Shown here: positions 33,869 to 44,275 of the stretch, piece after piece
Layout: every line of letters begins with the position of its first letter
Position numbering within the stretch: the first letter of the stretch is position 1
Assembly: GCF_020991375.1 (NCBI RefSeq)
Contig: NZ_JAJLQZ010000004.1
Location: forward strand, 186,001 to 250,000
Origin: Glycomyces amatae
GTDB taxonomy: Bacteria > Actinomycetota > Actinomycetes > Mycobacteriales > Micromonosporaceae
Length of the DNA stretch: 64,000 bases
Direction of reading: 5' to 3'
Program-made: the position numbers and the translations under genes
The notes under the pieces: model-generated
Told to the model about the DNA's origin: nothing
Database searches by the model: none
The model's input: only the letters and a program-made list of their open reading frames with translations

Positions 33869-36481
33869 ATGGATCTCGACAACCTGGCCCCGCCGCGGAA
33901 GCGCCGCCGATGGCGCCGCGCCGCGGCGGTGACGCTGCCGGTCGCCCTCGTGGGCACCTTCGCGGCGGTGGCCGCCCCCCAGGCGTTCGCCGCCGAGTAC
34001 TGCGGCGGCTTCGAATACAAGGTCGTCTCCACTTGGGGCTCAGGCTTCCAGGCGAACGTCATCCTCACCGCGGGCGACGCCGGCCTCAACGGCTGGGACC
34101 TCGAATGGGACTTCCCGTCCGGCACCACCGTCTCCAGCGCGTGGAACGTCGACTGGAGCCAGAGCGGCACCGCCTTCTCCGGCTCCGACGTCGGCTGGAA
34201 CGGCGCGGTCGCCGCCGGGCAGACCCGTGAGGTCTTCGGCTTCATCGGCGCGGGCCCGGCCACCGCGCCGACGAACGTCACCGTCAACGGCGAGTCCTGC
34301 GACGGCTCCGAGGAGCCGGTCGAGCCCGAGCTCGAGGTCTCTCGCGCGAACGTCGTCGTCGACGCGGGCTCGACCGCCTCGATCGACGTCGGCTTCTCGG
34401 CCGCCACCACCGCCGCGACCACCGTGACCACGGCCCGCACCTCCGGCTCCACCGACATCTCGGTGGCCTCGGGCGGCTCGCTCTCCTTCGCGTCCGGCGA
34501 CACGGCGACCAAGCCGGTCACCTTCAGCGCGACCGAAGACGCCGCGGCGGCCGACTCGGCGACCTTCACCGTCTCGGCCCCCGGCTACGACCCGCTCGAA
34601 GTGGTCGTCACCGTCGCCGACCTCGGCGAGGTCACGCAGAACGAGGAGCGCTTCCTCGCGATGTACGACCAGCTCGCCGGGCCCGACTCCCCGTACCTGC
34701 ACGAGACGGGCGTCCCCTACCACTCGGTGGAGGAGCTCATCGTCGAGGCGCCGGACTACGGCCACGAGACCACCTCGGAGGCCCTGAGCTACCTGATGTG
34801 GCTCGAGGCCGCCTACGGACAGGTCACCGGCGACTGGTCGGGTTACAACAACGCCTGGGAGGTCACCGAGGACTACGCGATCCCGGACCTCAACCCGACC
34901 AACTACGACCCGAGCTCCCCGGCGTCCTACGCGCCCGAGTCCGGCGACGTGACCGACTACCCGACGCAGATCGACTTCGACGCCCCCGTGGGCACCGACC
35001 CGCTCGGTGCGGAGCTGCGCTCCACCTACGGGGACAACCAGATCTACGGCATGCACTGGATCCTGGACGTGGACAACGCCTACGGCTTCGGCGAGTGCGG
35101 CGACGGGACCACCGAGCCCGCGTACATGAACACGTTCCAGCGCGGCTCGCAGGAGTCCACGTGGGAGACGATCGCGCACCCGTCGTGCGAGACGTTCGAC
35201 TTCGGCGGCCAGAACGGCTTCCTCGACCTGTTCGTGGGCGACGAGCAGTACTCCCAGCAGGAGCGCTACACCGCCGCCCCCGACGCCGACGCGCGCGCCG
35301 TCCAGGTCGCGTGGATGGCCCAGCAGTGGGCGTCCGAGCAGGGGCAGGAGTCGGCGATCTCCGGTTCGCTCGACAACGCCTCCAAGATGGGCGACTACCT
35401 GCGGTACGCCATGGCGGACAAGTACTTCAAGCAGATCGCGGGCGACTGCATCGGCATTGAGAACTGCGCCGACGGCACCGGCAAGGACTCGTTCCACTAC
35501 CTCATGAGCTGGTACTACTCGTGGGGCGCCGGCATGAACGGCGACTGGTCCTTCCGCATCGGCGGCTCCGGTGTCCACCAGGGCTACCAGAACGTCATGG
35601 CCGCGTACGCCCTCTCCGAGGGCGGCCTGGAGCCGGACTCGCCCACCGCGGCGGACGACTGGGCCCAGAGCCTCGACGCCCAGCTGGACTTCCTGGAGTG
35701 GCTCCAGGTCCCGGCCGGGTCCGAGGGCGCGGGCGCCCTGGCGGGCGGCGCGACGAACAACTGGGGCGGCAACTACGGCTCCCCGACCACGTCGGCCGAG
35801 CACGAGGGCCTGTACTACGACGAGCAGCCCGTCTGGCACGACCCGCCGTCGAACCGCTGGTTCGGCTTCCAGGCCTGGGGCATGGACCGCACGGCCCAGC
35901 TCTGCCTGGAGACGAGCGACGCCCGCGCCTGCGACATCCTCGACGCCTGGGTCGCCTGGGCCCTGTCGGAGAGCGAGATCAGCGCGACCGACTACAGCAT
36001 CCCCGGCGACCTGGAGTGGAGCGGCGAGCCCGGCGCGGGCCTGTCCGTCTCCGTGAGCACCATGTCGCAGGACCCCGGCGTGGCCGGCGCGTTCGCGAAG
36101 ATCCTGATGTACCACGCCGCCGCCACCGGCGACACGGCGTCGCAGACGGCCGCCTCGAACCTGCTGGACGCGCTGTGGGCCGTCAACGACGGCATCGGCG
36201 TGACCCAGACCGAGGCCCGGGCGGACTACTGCCGCTTCGGCGACGAGGTCTACATCCCCCAGGGCTGGACGGGCACCATGCCCAACGGCGACGTCCTGGA
36301 GAACGGGGTCACCTTCATCGAGACCCGGTCCTTCATGACCGAGTTCGAGGGCTGGGACCAGGTCCAGGCGTACATCGACGGCGGTTGCACGGGCGACGCC
36401 CCGGAGTTCGACTACCACCGCTACTGGCACCAGGTCGAGGTCGCGACGGCCTTCCAGACCTACGCCGCGCTCTTCGAGTAG
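33869..36481 (+). CDS. GH48 cellobiohydrolase with N-terminal CBM2
   Basis: Secreted reducing-end processive cellulase. The 870-residue protein has a signal peptide ending near AFAAE (about residue 43). A family-2 cellulose-binding module follows (about 44-145), with its Cys pair and exposed Trp residues. An Ig/X2-like linker domain (about 150-250) precedes the GH48 domain from about 255 to the end. The catalytic acid is Glu300 in DYGHETTSEA, and ERFLAMYDQL and PYHSVEELIVEAPDYG are family hallmarks. AGGAG lies nine bases before the ATG. It is divergent from the cellobiose uptake operon and carries two CebR-type boxes in its promoter. Confidence 0.95.
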   Translation: MDLDNLAPPRKRRRWRRAAAVTLPVALVGTFAAVAAPQAFAAEYCGGFEYKVVSTWGSGFQANVILTAGDAGLNGWDLEWDFPSGTTVSSAWNVDWSQSGTAFSGSDVGWNGAVAAGQTREVFGFIGAGPATAPTNVTVNGESCDGSEEPVEPELEVSRANVVVDAGSTASIDVGFSAATTAATTVTTARTSGSTDISVASGGSLSFASGDTATKPVTFSATEDAAAADSATFTVSAPGYDPLEVVVTVADLGEVTQNEERFLAMYDQLAGPDSPYLHETGVPYHSVEELIVEAPDYGHETTSEALSYLMWLEAAYGQVTGDWSGYNNAWEVTEDYAIPDLNPTNYDPSSPASYAPESGDVTDYPTQIDFDAPVGTDPLGAELRSTYGDNQIYGMHWILDVDNAYGFGECGDGTTEPAYMNTFQRGSQESTWETIAHPSCETFDFGGQNGFLDLFVGDEQYSQQERYTAAPDADARAVQVAWMAQQWASEQGQESAISGSLDNASKMGDYLRYAMADKYFKQIAGDCIGIENCADGTGKDSFHYLMSWYYSWGAGMNGDWSFRIGGSGVHQGYQNVMAAYALSEGGLEPDSPTAADDWAQSLDAQLDFLEWLQVPAGSEGAGALAGGATNNWGGNYGSPTTSAEHEGLYYDEQPVWHDPPSNRWFGFQAWGMDRTAQLCLETSDARACDILDAWVAWALSESEISATDYSIPGDLEWSGEPGAGLSVSVSTMSQDPGVAGAFAKILMYHAAATGDTASQTAASNLLDALWAVNDGIGVTQTEARADYCRFGDEVYIPQGWTGTMPNGDVLENGVTFIETRSFMTEFEGWDQVQAYIDGGCTGDAPEFDYHRYWHQVEVATAFQTYAALFE

Positions 36482-36487
36482 ATCCCC

Positions 36488-36522
36488 GGTGCGGCGCCCC
36501 TGCGACATCCGGGCGCCGCACC
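36488..36522 (+). terminator. first hairpin after the GH48 gene
   Basis: Perfect 12-base stem (36488-36499 with 36511-36522), 11-base loop, seven bases after the stop codon. Confidence 0.7.
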
Positions 36523-36540
36523 CGATACGCGCATGAAACG

Positions 36541-36575
36541 GGGCGACCGGCCGCAGCAGCTGCGGCCGGTCGCCC
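36541..36575. terminator. second, stronger hairpin after the GH48 gene
   Basis: Perfect 16-base stem (36541-36556 with 36560-36575), three-base loop, between the GH48 gene and the convergent DUF1349 gene. Confidence 0.75.
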
Positions 36576-36700
36576 TCGTCTTGCGCCCCTTGCGGTTCGC
36601 TGAGCACACAGGTCGGGTCCGCCGGGTCTCCTCGGAGACGCGCCCACCGGGAACGACCTCTATGCTCAGCGCCTCCGGCCCCCGGCCGGCGCGCTGCGGT

Positions 36701-37240
36701 TCAGTCGACGTCGATGTCGAGGTCCTGCGCGGCGTCCCAGAAGCTCTCCGAGACGGGCCGGGTGCTGGCGATGCCGGCCAGCGCGGTCACGCCGCCGGGC
36801 AGGTAGGTCGAGGCGATGGTGGTGTAGTCCATGCCGTCCTCGGCGTGGGCGACGCTGATGGTGCCGCCGCTGCGGATGAGCCGCAGCCAGATCTCGTCGG
36901 ACTCGGTGTCCACCGGCGACAGCGACCAGTCGGTGCGATCGCGGGTGGTCACGGTGGTGACGAGGTGCTGGCCCCCGAGGTACTCGGCGCCGGACCGGAT
37001 CCAGTTGTACTCGTCGATGCGGATGGTCAATGAGGCCTCGGCGTGCTGGTGGCGGTGCTCGGGCCGGAACCGCATGGCGATCTCGCCGTCGCCTTCGAGC
37101 GTGAGGCCGTAGATGTAGACGTGGTCGCGCTGGTGCTCGCTTCCGGCGCTGCGACTGAAGGTGGTCTTCGTTTCGAAGTAGGGAGTGATCAATCCACCGT
37201 CAACCGTCCATTGTACTTCTTCTGAAGGAGACTGCATCAT
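36701..37240 (-). CDS. DUF1349 concanavalin-like protein
   Basis: A protein of about 179 residues in the DUF1349 family, which has a concanavalin A-like jelly-roll fold and is often linked to carbohydrate metabolism; its activity is unknown. Recognisable parts are GLTLEGDGEIAMRFRPEHRHQ, the paired aromatic segments DEYNWIRSGAEYLGG and the DEIWLRLIRSGGTISVAHAEDG strand pair. I chose the ATG pair at 37240/37237; no strong ribosome site precedes it, so the exact start is uncertain. The frame is open upstream for 450 bases, but that part is of shadow composition. It lies beside the cellulase gene. Confidence 0.75.
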   Translation of the reverse strand: MMQSPSEEVQWTVDGGLITPYFETKTTFSRSAGSEHQRDHVYIYGLTLEGDGEIAMRFRPEHRHQHAEASLTIRIDEYNWIRSGAEYLGGQHLVTTVTTRDRTDWSLSPVDTESDEIWLRLIRSGGTISVAHAEDGMDYTTIASTYLPGGVTALAGIASTRPVSESFWDAAQDLDIDVD

Positions 37241-37687
37241 CCAATGATGCCACACGTGAAACGACCATTTTCCGACAAAACGGTCACGGTAACCCAAAGT
37301 TAATCCACTCTTCGGCTTCGTCACGAGCTTGAAACCCCAGCTCAATCCAGCTCTGATGCAGCGAGTGCGGCTTCCGTTACGCTTCTTGGAGAACGCGCGT
37401 CCAAGCTCGACGGAGCGCCTGCGGTCGAAGGCCGCCGGCCGGCGCGCGGCGCGGGAGGGGCCGATGCGGACCAGGCTACCCCGGCCGCGCCCGTTCCACG
37501 CCCCCTCGGCGCCGCCCGTCCCGCCCGCGTGTGACCCCCGCCGGACCGCGGGTTCGCCCCTGCCGCCCCCGGGACCTGGTGTCCTAGAGTGCCGGGGGCC
37601 CCGACCCGTGTCCTCCCCGGCCGCTCGACCGTTAGACCGGATGGACGAGTACGCAGGCACGGGAGCGAAGGCGAACGAGGAGATAGC
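37241..37687. promoter_or_regulatory. divergent 447-base spacer
   Basis: Contains the promoters of the DUF1349 gene (AT-richer part, 37241-37400) and of the Cys-rich protein gene (possible -10 TAGAGT at 37585-37590). I see no further gene, repeat or strong hairpin. Confidence 0.35.
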
Positions 37688-38122
37688 GTGAGCATGCAGC
37701 ATTCAGCGAGGCCGGCGTCGCATGACACCGATGCGCCCGAAGGGGGCCGAGGCCTGCCGCGCCAGGATCGCGCCGCCCCGCCTCGCCGCTCGCGGCACAC
37801 CGCCGACGCCGCCGCGGCCGCCGACCAGTCCTCGATGGTCGTGCCGATCCCCGCGCGCTCGCGTCGCTCGCGGCGCGAGGAGCCCTCGAAGCTCTTCTCC
37901 CTGGAGGAGCCGCCGCCGCTGGAGGCGCCCGCGGGAATCACCGAGATCACCGGCTGGGCCCTGGCCTCGGCGATGTGGCGCGGCCACCTGCCCGAGCAGC
38001 TGCTGGGCATCGACTGCGGCTCCTGCAAGCAGGCCTGGCCGTGCGACACCTGGAAGATCGCCGACGACCTGCTCACCGAGTGCTGCGAGGCCGCCGGGGT
38101 CGTGCCGGCCGGGGCCCGCTAG
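37688..38122 (+). CDS. conserved actinobacterial Cys-motif protein, unknown function
   Basis: A 144-residue protein. The first 95 residues are disordered (Arg/Pro/Ala/Ser). The C-terminus is compact and conserved in style: a helix, then LLGIDCGSCKQAWPCDTW, then ADDLLTECCEAAG. The CxxC plus WPC arrangement suggests metal or redox chemistry, but no function is known to me. The GTG at 37688 follows GAGGAG with five bases of spacing, and a Met two codons later is an alternative. It lies upstream of the dnaK operon with the first HAIR box just after its stop codon. Confidence 0.7.
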   Translation: MSMQHSARPASHDTDAPEGGRGLPRQDRAAPPRRSRHTADAAAAADQSSMVVPIPARSRRSRREEPSKLFSLEEPPPLEAPAGITEITGWALASAMWRGHLPEQLLGIDCGSCKQAWPCDTWKIADDLLTECCEAAGVVPAGAR

Positions 38123-38137
38123 GCTCGCGACGCGTCG

Positions 38138-38162
38138 AAGTTGAGTCGACCCGACTCAACTT
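38138..38162. promoter_or_regulatory. HAIR element 1 (HspR operator)
   Basis: Perfect inverted repeat with nine-base arms AAGTTGAGT and ACTCAACTT around a seven-base spacer. This matches the TTGAGT-N7-ACTCAA form of HspR sites. Confidence 0.9.
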
Positions 38163-38194
38163 TAGTGTATTTCATCACAATCGAGCCGTTCGAC

Positions 38195-38200
38195 TTGACA
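38195..38200 (+). promoter_or_regulatory. dnaK promoter -35 hexamer
   Basis: TTGACA, a consensus -35 box lying between the two HAIR elements. The matching -10 would fall at about 38218-38224, next to HAIR element 2, so HspR bound there would block polymerase. Confidence 0.6.
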
Positions 38201-38222
38201 GCCGTCACCGCCCGACTGAACA

Positions 38223-38241
38223 TTGAGTCTATCCGGCTCAA
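38223..38241. promoter_or_regulatory. HAIR element 2 (HspR operator)
   Basis: TTGAGT, seven bases, GCTCAA: five of six arm positions paired, 90 bases before the dnaK start. Confidence 0.85.
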
Positions 38242-38330
38242 CTTGGTTCGGGGTTCCCGCCCGGCCGCTTGAGGCAGCGATCCGCCTCCGATTCGCGGGG
38301 GCATCTGTTCGGCTACGCAAGGAGATCAAC

Positions 38331-40165
<1,835 letters not shown>

Positions 40166-40169
<4 letters not shown>

Positions 40170-40996
40170 CGGACGAGGGCAACAAGGACGCCGAAGACCG
40201 CCAACCGCCCGAGCCCGAGGAGGGCGACGAGGAGCTCACGGTCGACGACATCCTCGCCGCCGCCTCGGACGACGGCCAGGCCGCGGACGACGCGGTGACC
40301 GTCCTCCAGGCGACGCTCGAGGAGCGCACGCGCGACCTCCAGCGGATCACCGCCGAGTTCCAGAACTACCGCAAGCGGGTCGAGCGCGACAAGGCCCGCT
40401 CCGGTGAGCTGGCGACGGCGGCGGTGCTCCAGAGCCTGCTGCCGGTGCTCGACGACCTGGACCGGGCGCGCAGCCATGGGGACCTCAACGGCCCCTTCGG
40501 CTCCGTGGCCGAGCAGCTCACGGGCGCGCTCCACAAGCACGGGCTGGAGGCCTTCGGGGAGAAGGGCGACCCGTTCGACCCGCAGCTGCACGAGGCCGTG
40601 GCGCACATGCAGATGCCCGACGTGGACGGTCCGACCTGCATCGACGTGATGCGTTCGGGCTACCGCCTGGGCGACAAGCTGCTGCGCGCGGCCCTGGTGG
40701 CCGTGGCCGAGCCGCTCGACGAGCCGGCCGCGCCCGCCGCCGAGGAGGCCCCGGCCGAGGACGGCGCCGCCGATGACGGCGGCACCGGTGAAGGCGACAC
40801 CGCCGAGGGCGGCACCGCCGACGCCGCGGGCGGCGCCGGCGGGGGCGACACCGCCGGGACCGGGGCCCCGGAGGCCGACGCGGCCGAGGGGGCCGACGAG
40901 CCGGGCGGGTCCGCCGCGGCCCCGGAGGCCGAGTCCGACGACGAGGCCGACGGCAAGGGCAAGAAGAAGAAGCACAAGGGCGGCAAGGACTCCTAG
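40166..40996 (+). CDS. grpE: nucleotide exchange factor GrpE with a long C-terminal tail
   Basis: Releases ADP from DnaK. The GTG start overlaps the dnaK stop. The core (about residues 50-182) contains the coiled coil ([20 protein letters not shown]) and the beta domain with [16 protein letters not shown]. After it comes an unusual 94-residue extension made of Ala/Gly/Glu/Asp/Thr repeats that ends in the lysine cluster [13 protein letters not shown]. Most actinobacterial GrpE proteins carry disordered acidic sequence at the N-terminus and stop soon after the beta domain. At 276 residues this one is therefore long. Confidence 0.94.
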
Positions 40997-41056
40997 TCCC
41001 GGACTCCCGGCCCCGGGAGTCCCGCCCTGCAACGAGCACCGTGAAGGAGGCGTCCC

Positions 41057-42172
41057 GTGGCATCGCAGGAATGGCTTGAGAAGGACTTCTACGCCATACT
41101 CGGCGTGCCGCAGGACGCCTCCAAGAAGGACATCGAGCGGTCGTACCGCAAGCTCGCCCGCGAGCTGCACCCCGACCACAACCCGGACCCGGACGCCGAG
41201 GAGCGCTTCAAGGGCGTCTCCGAGGCCTACTCGGTGCTCCACGACGACAAGGCCCGCGCCGAGTACGACCAGATCCAGCTGATGAAGTCCGGCCGCGGCG
41301 GCTTCGGTGGCATGCACGCGGGCGGCGGCGGCGTCAACTTCGAGGACCTGTTCGGCGGCGGCAGCGGGGGCGGGTTCTCCGACCTGTTCGGCGACCTGTT
41401 CTCCCGCGGCGGCTCGCGCCGCGCCGGGGCGCAGCGCGGCAACGACCTGCGCACCCACGTCACCCTCGACTTCGCCGACGCCGTGCAGGGCACCACCACC
41501 GAGATCCGGATGCGCGCCCCCGGCGAGTGCGAGACCTGCCGCGGCTCCGGCGCCCGGCCCGGGTCCGCCCCGACCACCTGCCCCCGCTGCAACGGCAGGG
41601 GACTGGTCACCGAGAACCAGGGCGCGTTCAGCTTCGCCCAGCCCTGCCCCGACTGCGAGGGCACCGGCACCGTCGTCACCGACCCGTGCCCCGACTGCGG
41701 CGGCACCGGCGCGACCACCCGGGACCGCGTCATCACCGTGCGCGTCCCCGCCGGGATCGGCGACGGCCAGACCATCCGCCTCGCCGGGCGCGGCTCCCCA
41801 GGGGAGCGCGGCGGCCCGGCCGGGGACCTGCTCGTGCGCGTGGGCGTGCGCGCCCACCCGCTGTTCGCCCGCGACGGCGACCACGTCACGCTGCGCCTGC
41901 CGGTGTCCTTCCCCGAGGCCGCCATGGGCGCCAAGGTGAAGGTGCCGACCCTCGACGGCCCCGTCACGCTGCGGATCCCCGAGGGCACGCCCACCGGGCG
42001 CGTCCTGCGCGTCAAGGGCCGCGGCGTCCCGAGCAAGGGCGACCTGCTGGTCACCGTCGACGTCGAGGTCCCCTCGTCGCTGACGGCCGACGCCAGGGAG
42101 GCCCTGGAGCGCTACGCGGCCGCCGCCCCCGCGGCCGACCGCTCGAAACTGGAACAGCTGACGGGCCAGTGA
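41057..42172 (+). CDS. dnaJ: co-chaperone DnaJ
   Basis: Stimulates DnaK ATPase and delivers substrates. The 371-residue protein has a J domain with the HPD motif in LARELHPDHN and a G/F-rich linker. The zinc region has four CxxCxGxG motifs (CETCRGSG, CPRCNGRG, CPDCEGTG, CPDCGGTG), and C-terminal beta domains follow. It starts at GTG after GGAGG. It sits between grpE and hspR, the DnaJ1 position in actinobacteria. Confidence 0.97.
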   Translation: MASQEWLEKDFYAILGVPQDASKKDIERSYRKLARELHPDHNPDPDAEERFKGVSEAYSVLHDDKARAEYDQIQLMKSGRGGFGGMHAGGGGVNFEDLFGGGSGGGFSDLFGDLFSRGGSRRAGAQRGNDLRTHVTLDFADAVQGTTTEIRMRAPGECETCRGSGARPGSAPTTCPRCNGRGLVTENQGAFSFAQPCPDCEGTGTVVTDPCPDCGGTGATTRDRVITVRVPAGIGDGQTIRLAGRGSPGERGGPAGDLLVRVGVRAHPLFARDGDHVTLRLPVSFPEAAMGAKVKVPTLDGPVTLRIPEGTPTGRVLRVKGRGVPSKGDLLVTVDVEVPSSLTADAREALERYAAAAPAADRSKLEQLTGQ

Positions 42173-42192
42173 CGTTGCACAGTTCGAACGTC

Positions 42193-42212
42193 CCGCGCGC
42201 GGCCGCGCGCGG
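42193..42212 (+). terminator. GC palindrome between dnaJ and hspR
   Basis: Eight-base arms CCGCGCGC and GCGCGCGG around GGCC. It may attenuate transcription into hspR or protect the upstream mRNA. Confidence 0.35.
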
Positions 42213-42272
42213 CACCGCACCGCGGACGGGGACCCCGCCCGCGGGCGGCCGGAGAGGCACCAGGGAGGAACC

Positions 42273-42776
42273 GTGACCGCCTCGGACCGCACCGGCGGCC
42301 CCGCCCAGGGCCGCGGCCCCGACATGGGCGGGAACCCGCGGGTGCGCATCGAGATCGCCTTCCGCCAGCGCGTCCCCGGCGGCGAGGAGATCGACTTCGA
42401 CGCCAAGATCCTCGCGATCTCCGCGGCCGCCGAGATGGCCGGGATGCACCCGCAGACCCTGCGCCAGTACGACCGGCTCGGCCTCGTCGAGCCCGCCCGC
42501 ACCCCCGGCGGCGGCCGCCGCTACTCGGCCCGCGACGTCATGCGGCTGCGGGAGATCCAGCGGCTCAGCCAGGACGAGGGCGTCAACCTCGCCGGGATCA
42601 AGCGCATCATGGACCTCGAACGCGAGGTCCAGGCCGTGCGCACCGAGGCCGCCGCCCGCATCGAGGGGCTCGCCGAGGAGCTCCAGCGGGTCCGCGCGCA
42701 GCTCGCCGAGCTCCACGCCGTGACCGGTCCCTTCGGCCGCACGACCGACATCGTGCTGTGGCGGGGCGAGCAATGA
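42273..42776 (+). CDS. hspR: heat-shock repressor HspR (MerR family)
   Basis: Represses the dnaK operon with DnaK as corepressor. The 167-residue protein has the MerR helix-turn-helix reading AAEMAGMHPQTLRQYDRLGLVEP followed by RRYSARDVMRLREIQRLSQ. A coiled coil and a hydrophobic C-terminal tail (DIVLWRGEQ) follow. The two HAIR elements at 38138 and 38223 are its expected sites. It starts at GTG after GGGAGG. A disordered stretch of about 25 residues precedes the DNA-binding domain. Confidence 0.93.
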   Translation: MTASDRTGGPAQGRGPDMGGNPRVRIEIAFRQRVPGGEEIDFDAKILAISAAAEMAGMHPQTLRQYDRLGLVEPARTPGGGRRYSARDVMRLREIQRLSQDEGVNLAGIKRIMDLEREVQAVRTEAAARIEGLAEELQRVRAQLAELHAVTGPFGRTTDIVLWRGEQ

Positions 42777-42783
42777 CGACCGC

Positions 42784-42811
42784 TTGCCATCGGTGCCGGT
42801 TTCGTTAGGAT
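42784..42811 (+). promoter_or_regulatory. promoter of the CorC operon
   Basis: TTGCCA (42784-42789), 16-base spacer, TAGGAT (42806-42811). The predicted start of transcription coincides with the ATG of the small leader ORF at 42819. Confidence 0.6.
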
Positions 42812-42818
42812 CGATCCC

Positions 42819-42914
42819 ATGCGACGCAGACGACGACGGCACCGAAGTCCCCGGCCCGGCAGCGGCGGGCTCCGCGGATCGGAGCCGGCAAGGAGGCGTG
42901 AGCGTTGCTCATAG
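42819..42914 (+). CDS. candidate leaderless upstream ORF encoding an arginine-rich leader peptide
   Basis: A 31-codon ORF that begins with an ATG seven bases after a TAGGAT -10 element. Residues 2-7 are six consecutive arginines (then His-Arg), encoded with CGA and AGA codons that are scarce in the neighbouring genes. The ORF ends RRRERCS, and its TAG stop lies seven bases past the first base of the TTG start of the CorC-like gene, so the frames overlap by ten bases. This geometry is that of an attenuating or coupling leader peptide. Translation is not proven. Confidence 0.5.
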   Translation: MRRRRRRHRSPRPGSGGLRGSEPARRRERCS

Positions 42915-44275
42915 CCATCGGGCTGGTCATCATCCTGGCCGTCACCGCCGCCACGGGCTTCTTCGTGGCGCTCGAATTCGCGTACACCGCCGTCGACCGG
43001 TCCAAACTCGAGGACCTCGCCGCCGGGCCCGACCCCAGGCGCGCCTCCCGGGCCCGCCGGGCGCTCCAGATCTGCTCCCAGCTGTCCTTCGCGCTCTCGG
43101 GCGCGCAGCTGGGCATCACCGTCACCGCCCTGTTCGTGGGCTTCTTCGCCGAGCCCTACCTCGGCGAGGGCCTCGCGCAGCTCTTCGGCCTCGCCGGGGT
43201 CCCCGCGGTCGTCTCGGCCGCGGTCGGCACGGTCGTGGCCTTCGTGATCGCCAACGTCGTCCAGATGATCCTCGGCGAGCTCGGCCCCAAGAACCTCGCC
43301 ATCGCCCGCACCGAGGCCCTCGCGCTGGGCCTGGCCGCCCCCACCCGCGTCTACCTCACCGTGTGCGGCCCCATCATCCGGTTCTTCGACACCGCCTCCA
43401 CGCGGCTCCTCAAGCTGCTCGGGATCCAGGCCGTCGAGGAGCTCGAGCACAACGCCACCCCCGAGGACCTGCACCGCATCATCGACGTCTCCCGCGACGA
43501 GGGCGCGCTCGAGAAGGAGCTGTCCGAGCTGCTCGACCGCGGCCTCGACTTCTCCGTCACGACCGCCGAGCGGGCCATGACCCCGCGCGTCAACGTCCAC
43601 ACCCTGTCCGCGGAGGACACCGTGGCCGACGCGGTCGAGGCGCTCGCCGGGGGCCACTCGCGCTTCCCGGTCGTCGGCGACGACGTGGACGACCTGCGCG
43701 GCGTGGTGGGCATCGGCCAGATCATCGCCGTGCCCCGCGCGGAGCGCGCCGCCGTGCGCCTCGCCGAGATCGCCGACCCGGCCATGCTCGTGCCCGCCTC
43801 CCTGCCGCTGCCGCAGCTCTTGGAGCAGATGCGCGGGCGCCACCGCCAGCTCGCCTGCGTGGTCGACGAGTTCGGCGGCTTCGCCGGGATCGTCACCCTC
43901 GAGGACCTCGCCGAGGAGCTCGTCGGCGAGATCCGCGACGAGCAGGACCGCTTCGAGGCCGTCCCGGTCGCCCTCGCCGGCGGCGCCTGGCTCATCCCCG
44001 GCCGCTGGCGGGTCGACGAGGTCGCCGACGCCACCGGCGTCCAGCTGCCCGAAGGGGAGCACTACGAGACCATCGCCGGCCTGGTCATGGCCGAGCTCGG
44101 CCGCGTCGCCCACCCCGGCGACACCGTCGAGGTGGCCCTCGCCGACGAGACCGCCTACGAGGACGACGGCGGGGACCCCGTCCCGCGCAGCGTGCGGCTC
44201 GTGGTCGTCTCGTGCGCCCGCCATGTGCCGCAGGCGATCGAGCTCCACCCCCTGGCCGAGGAGGCGAACGCGTGA
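42905..44275 (+). CDS. HlyC/CorC family membrane protein with CBS pair (first of two)
   Basis: A 456-residue DUF21 protein, a family linked to magnesium/cobalt efflux. The N-terminal DUF21 domain has about four membrane segments ([17 protein letters not shown] and [12 protein letters not shown] motifs). A CBS pair (about 215-340, [14 protein letters not shown] and [25 protein letters not shown]) and the CorC_HlyC domain (about 355-440) follow. The start is TTG at 42905, eight bases after AGGAGG; no ATG or GTG in frame has a comparable site. It overlaps the upstream leader ORF and, by GTGA, the following paralogue. Confidence 0.88.
   Translation: MLIAIGLVIILAVTAATGFFVALEFAYTAVDRSKLEDLAAGPDPRRASRARRALQICSQLSFALSGAQLGITVTALFVGFFAEPYLGEGLAQLFGLAGVPAVVSAAVGTVVAFVIANVVQMILGELGPKNLAIARTEALALGLAAPTRVYLTVCGPIIRFFDTASTRLLKLLGIQAVEELEHNATPEDLHRIIDVSRDEGALEKELSELLDRGLDFSVTTAERAMTPRVNVHTLSAEDTVADAVEALAGGHSRFPVVGDDVDDLRGVVGIGQIIAVPRAERAAVRLAEIADPAMLVPASLPLPQLLEQMRGRHRQLACVVDEFGGFAGIVTLEDLAEELVGEIRDEQDRFEAVPVALAGGAWLIPGRWRVDEVADATGVQLPEGEHYETIAGLVMAELGRVAHPGDTVEVALADETAYEDDGGDPVPRSVRLVVVSCARHVPQAIELHPLAEEANA

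Noticed and set aside
42784-44271. A fused 836-codon CorC-type gene starting at 42784
   Set aside because: The first 496 codons are an out-of-frame shadow of the first CorC gene; a GTG at 44272 with GTGA overlap and a DUF21 start marks the real second gene.
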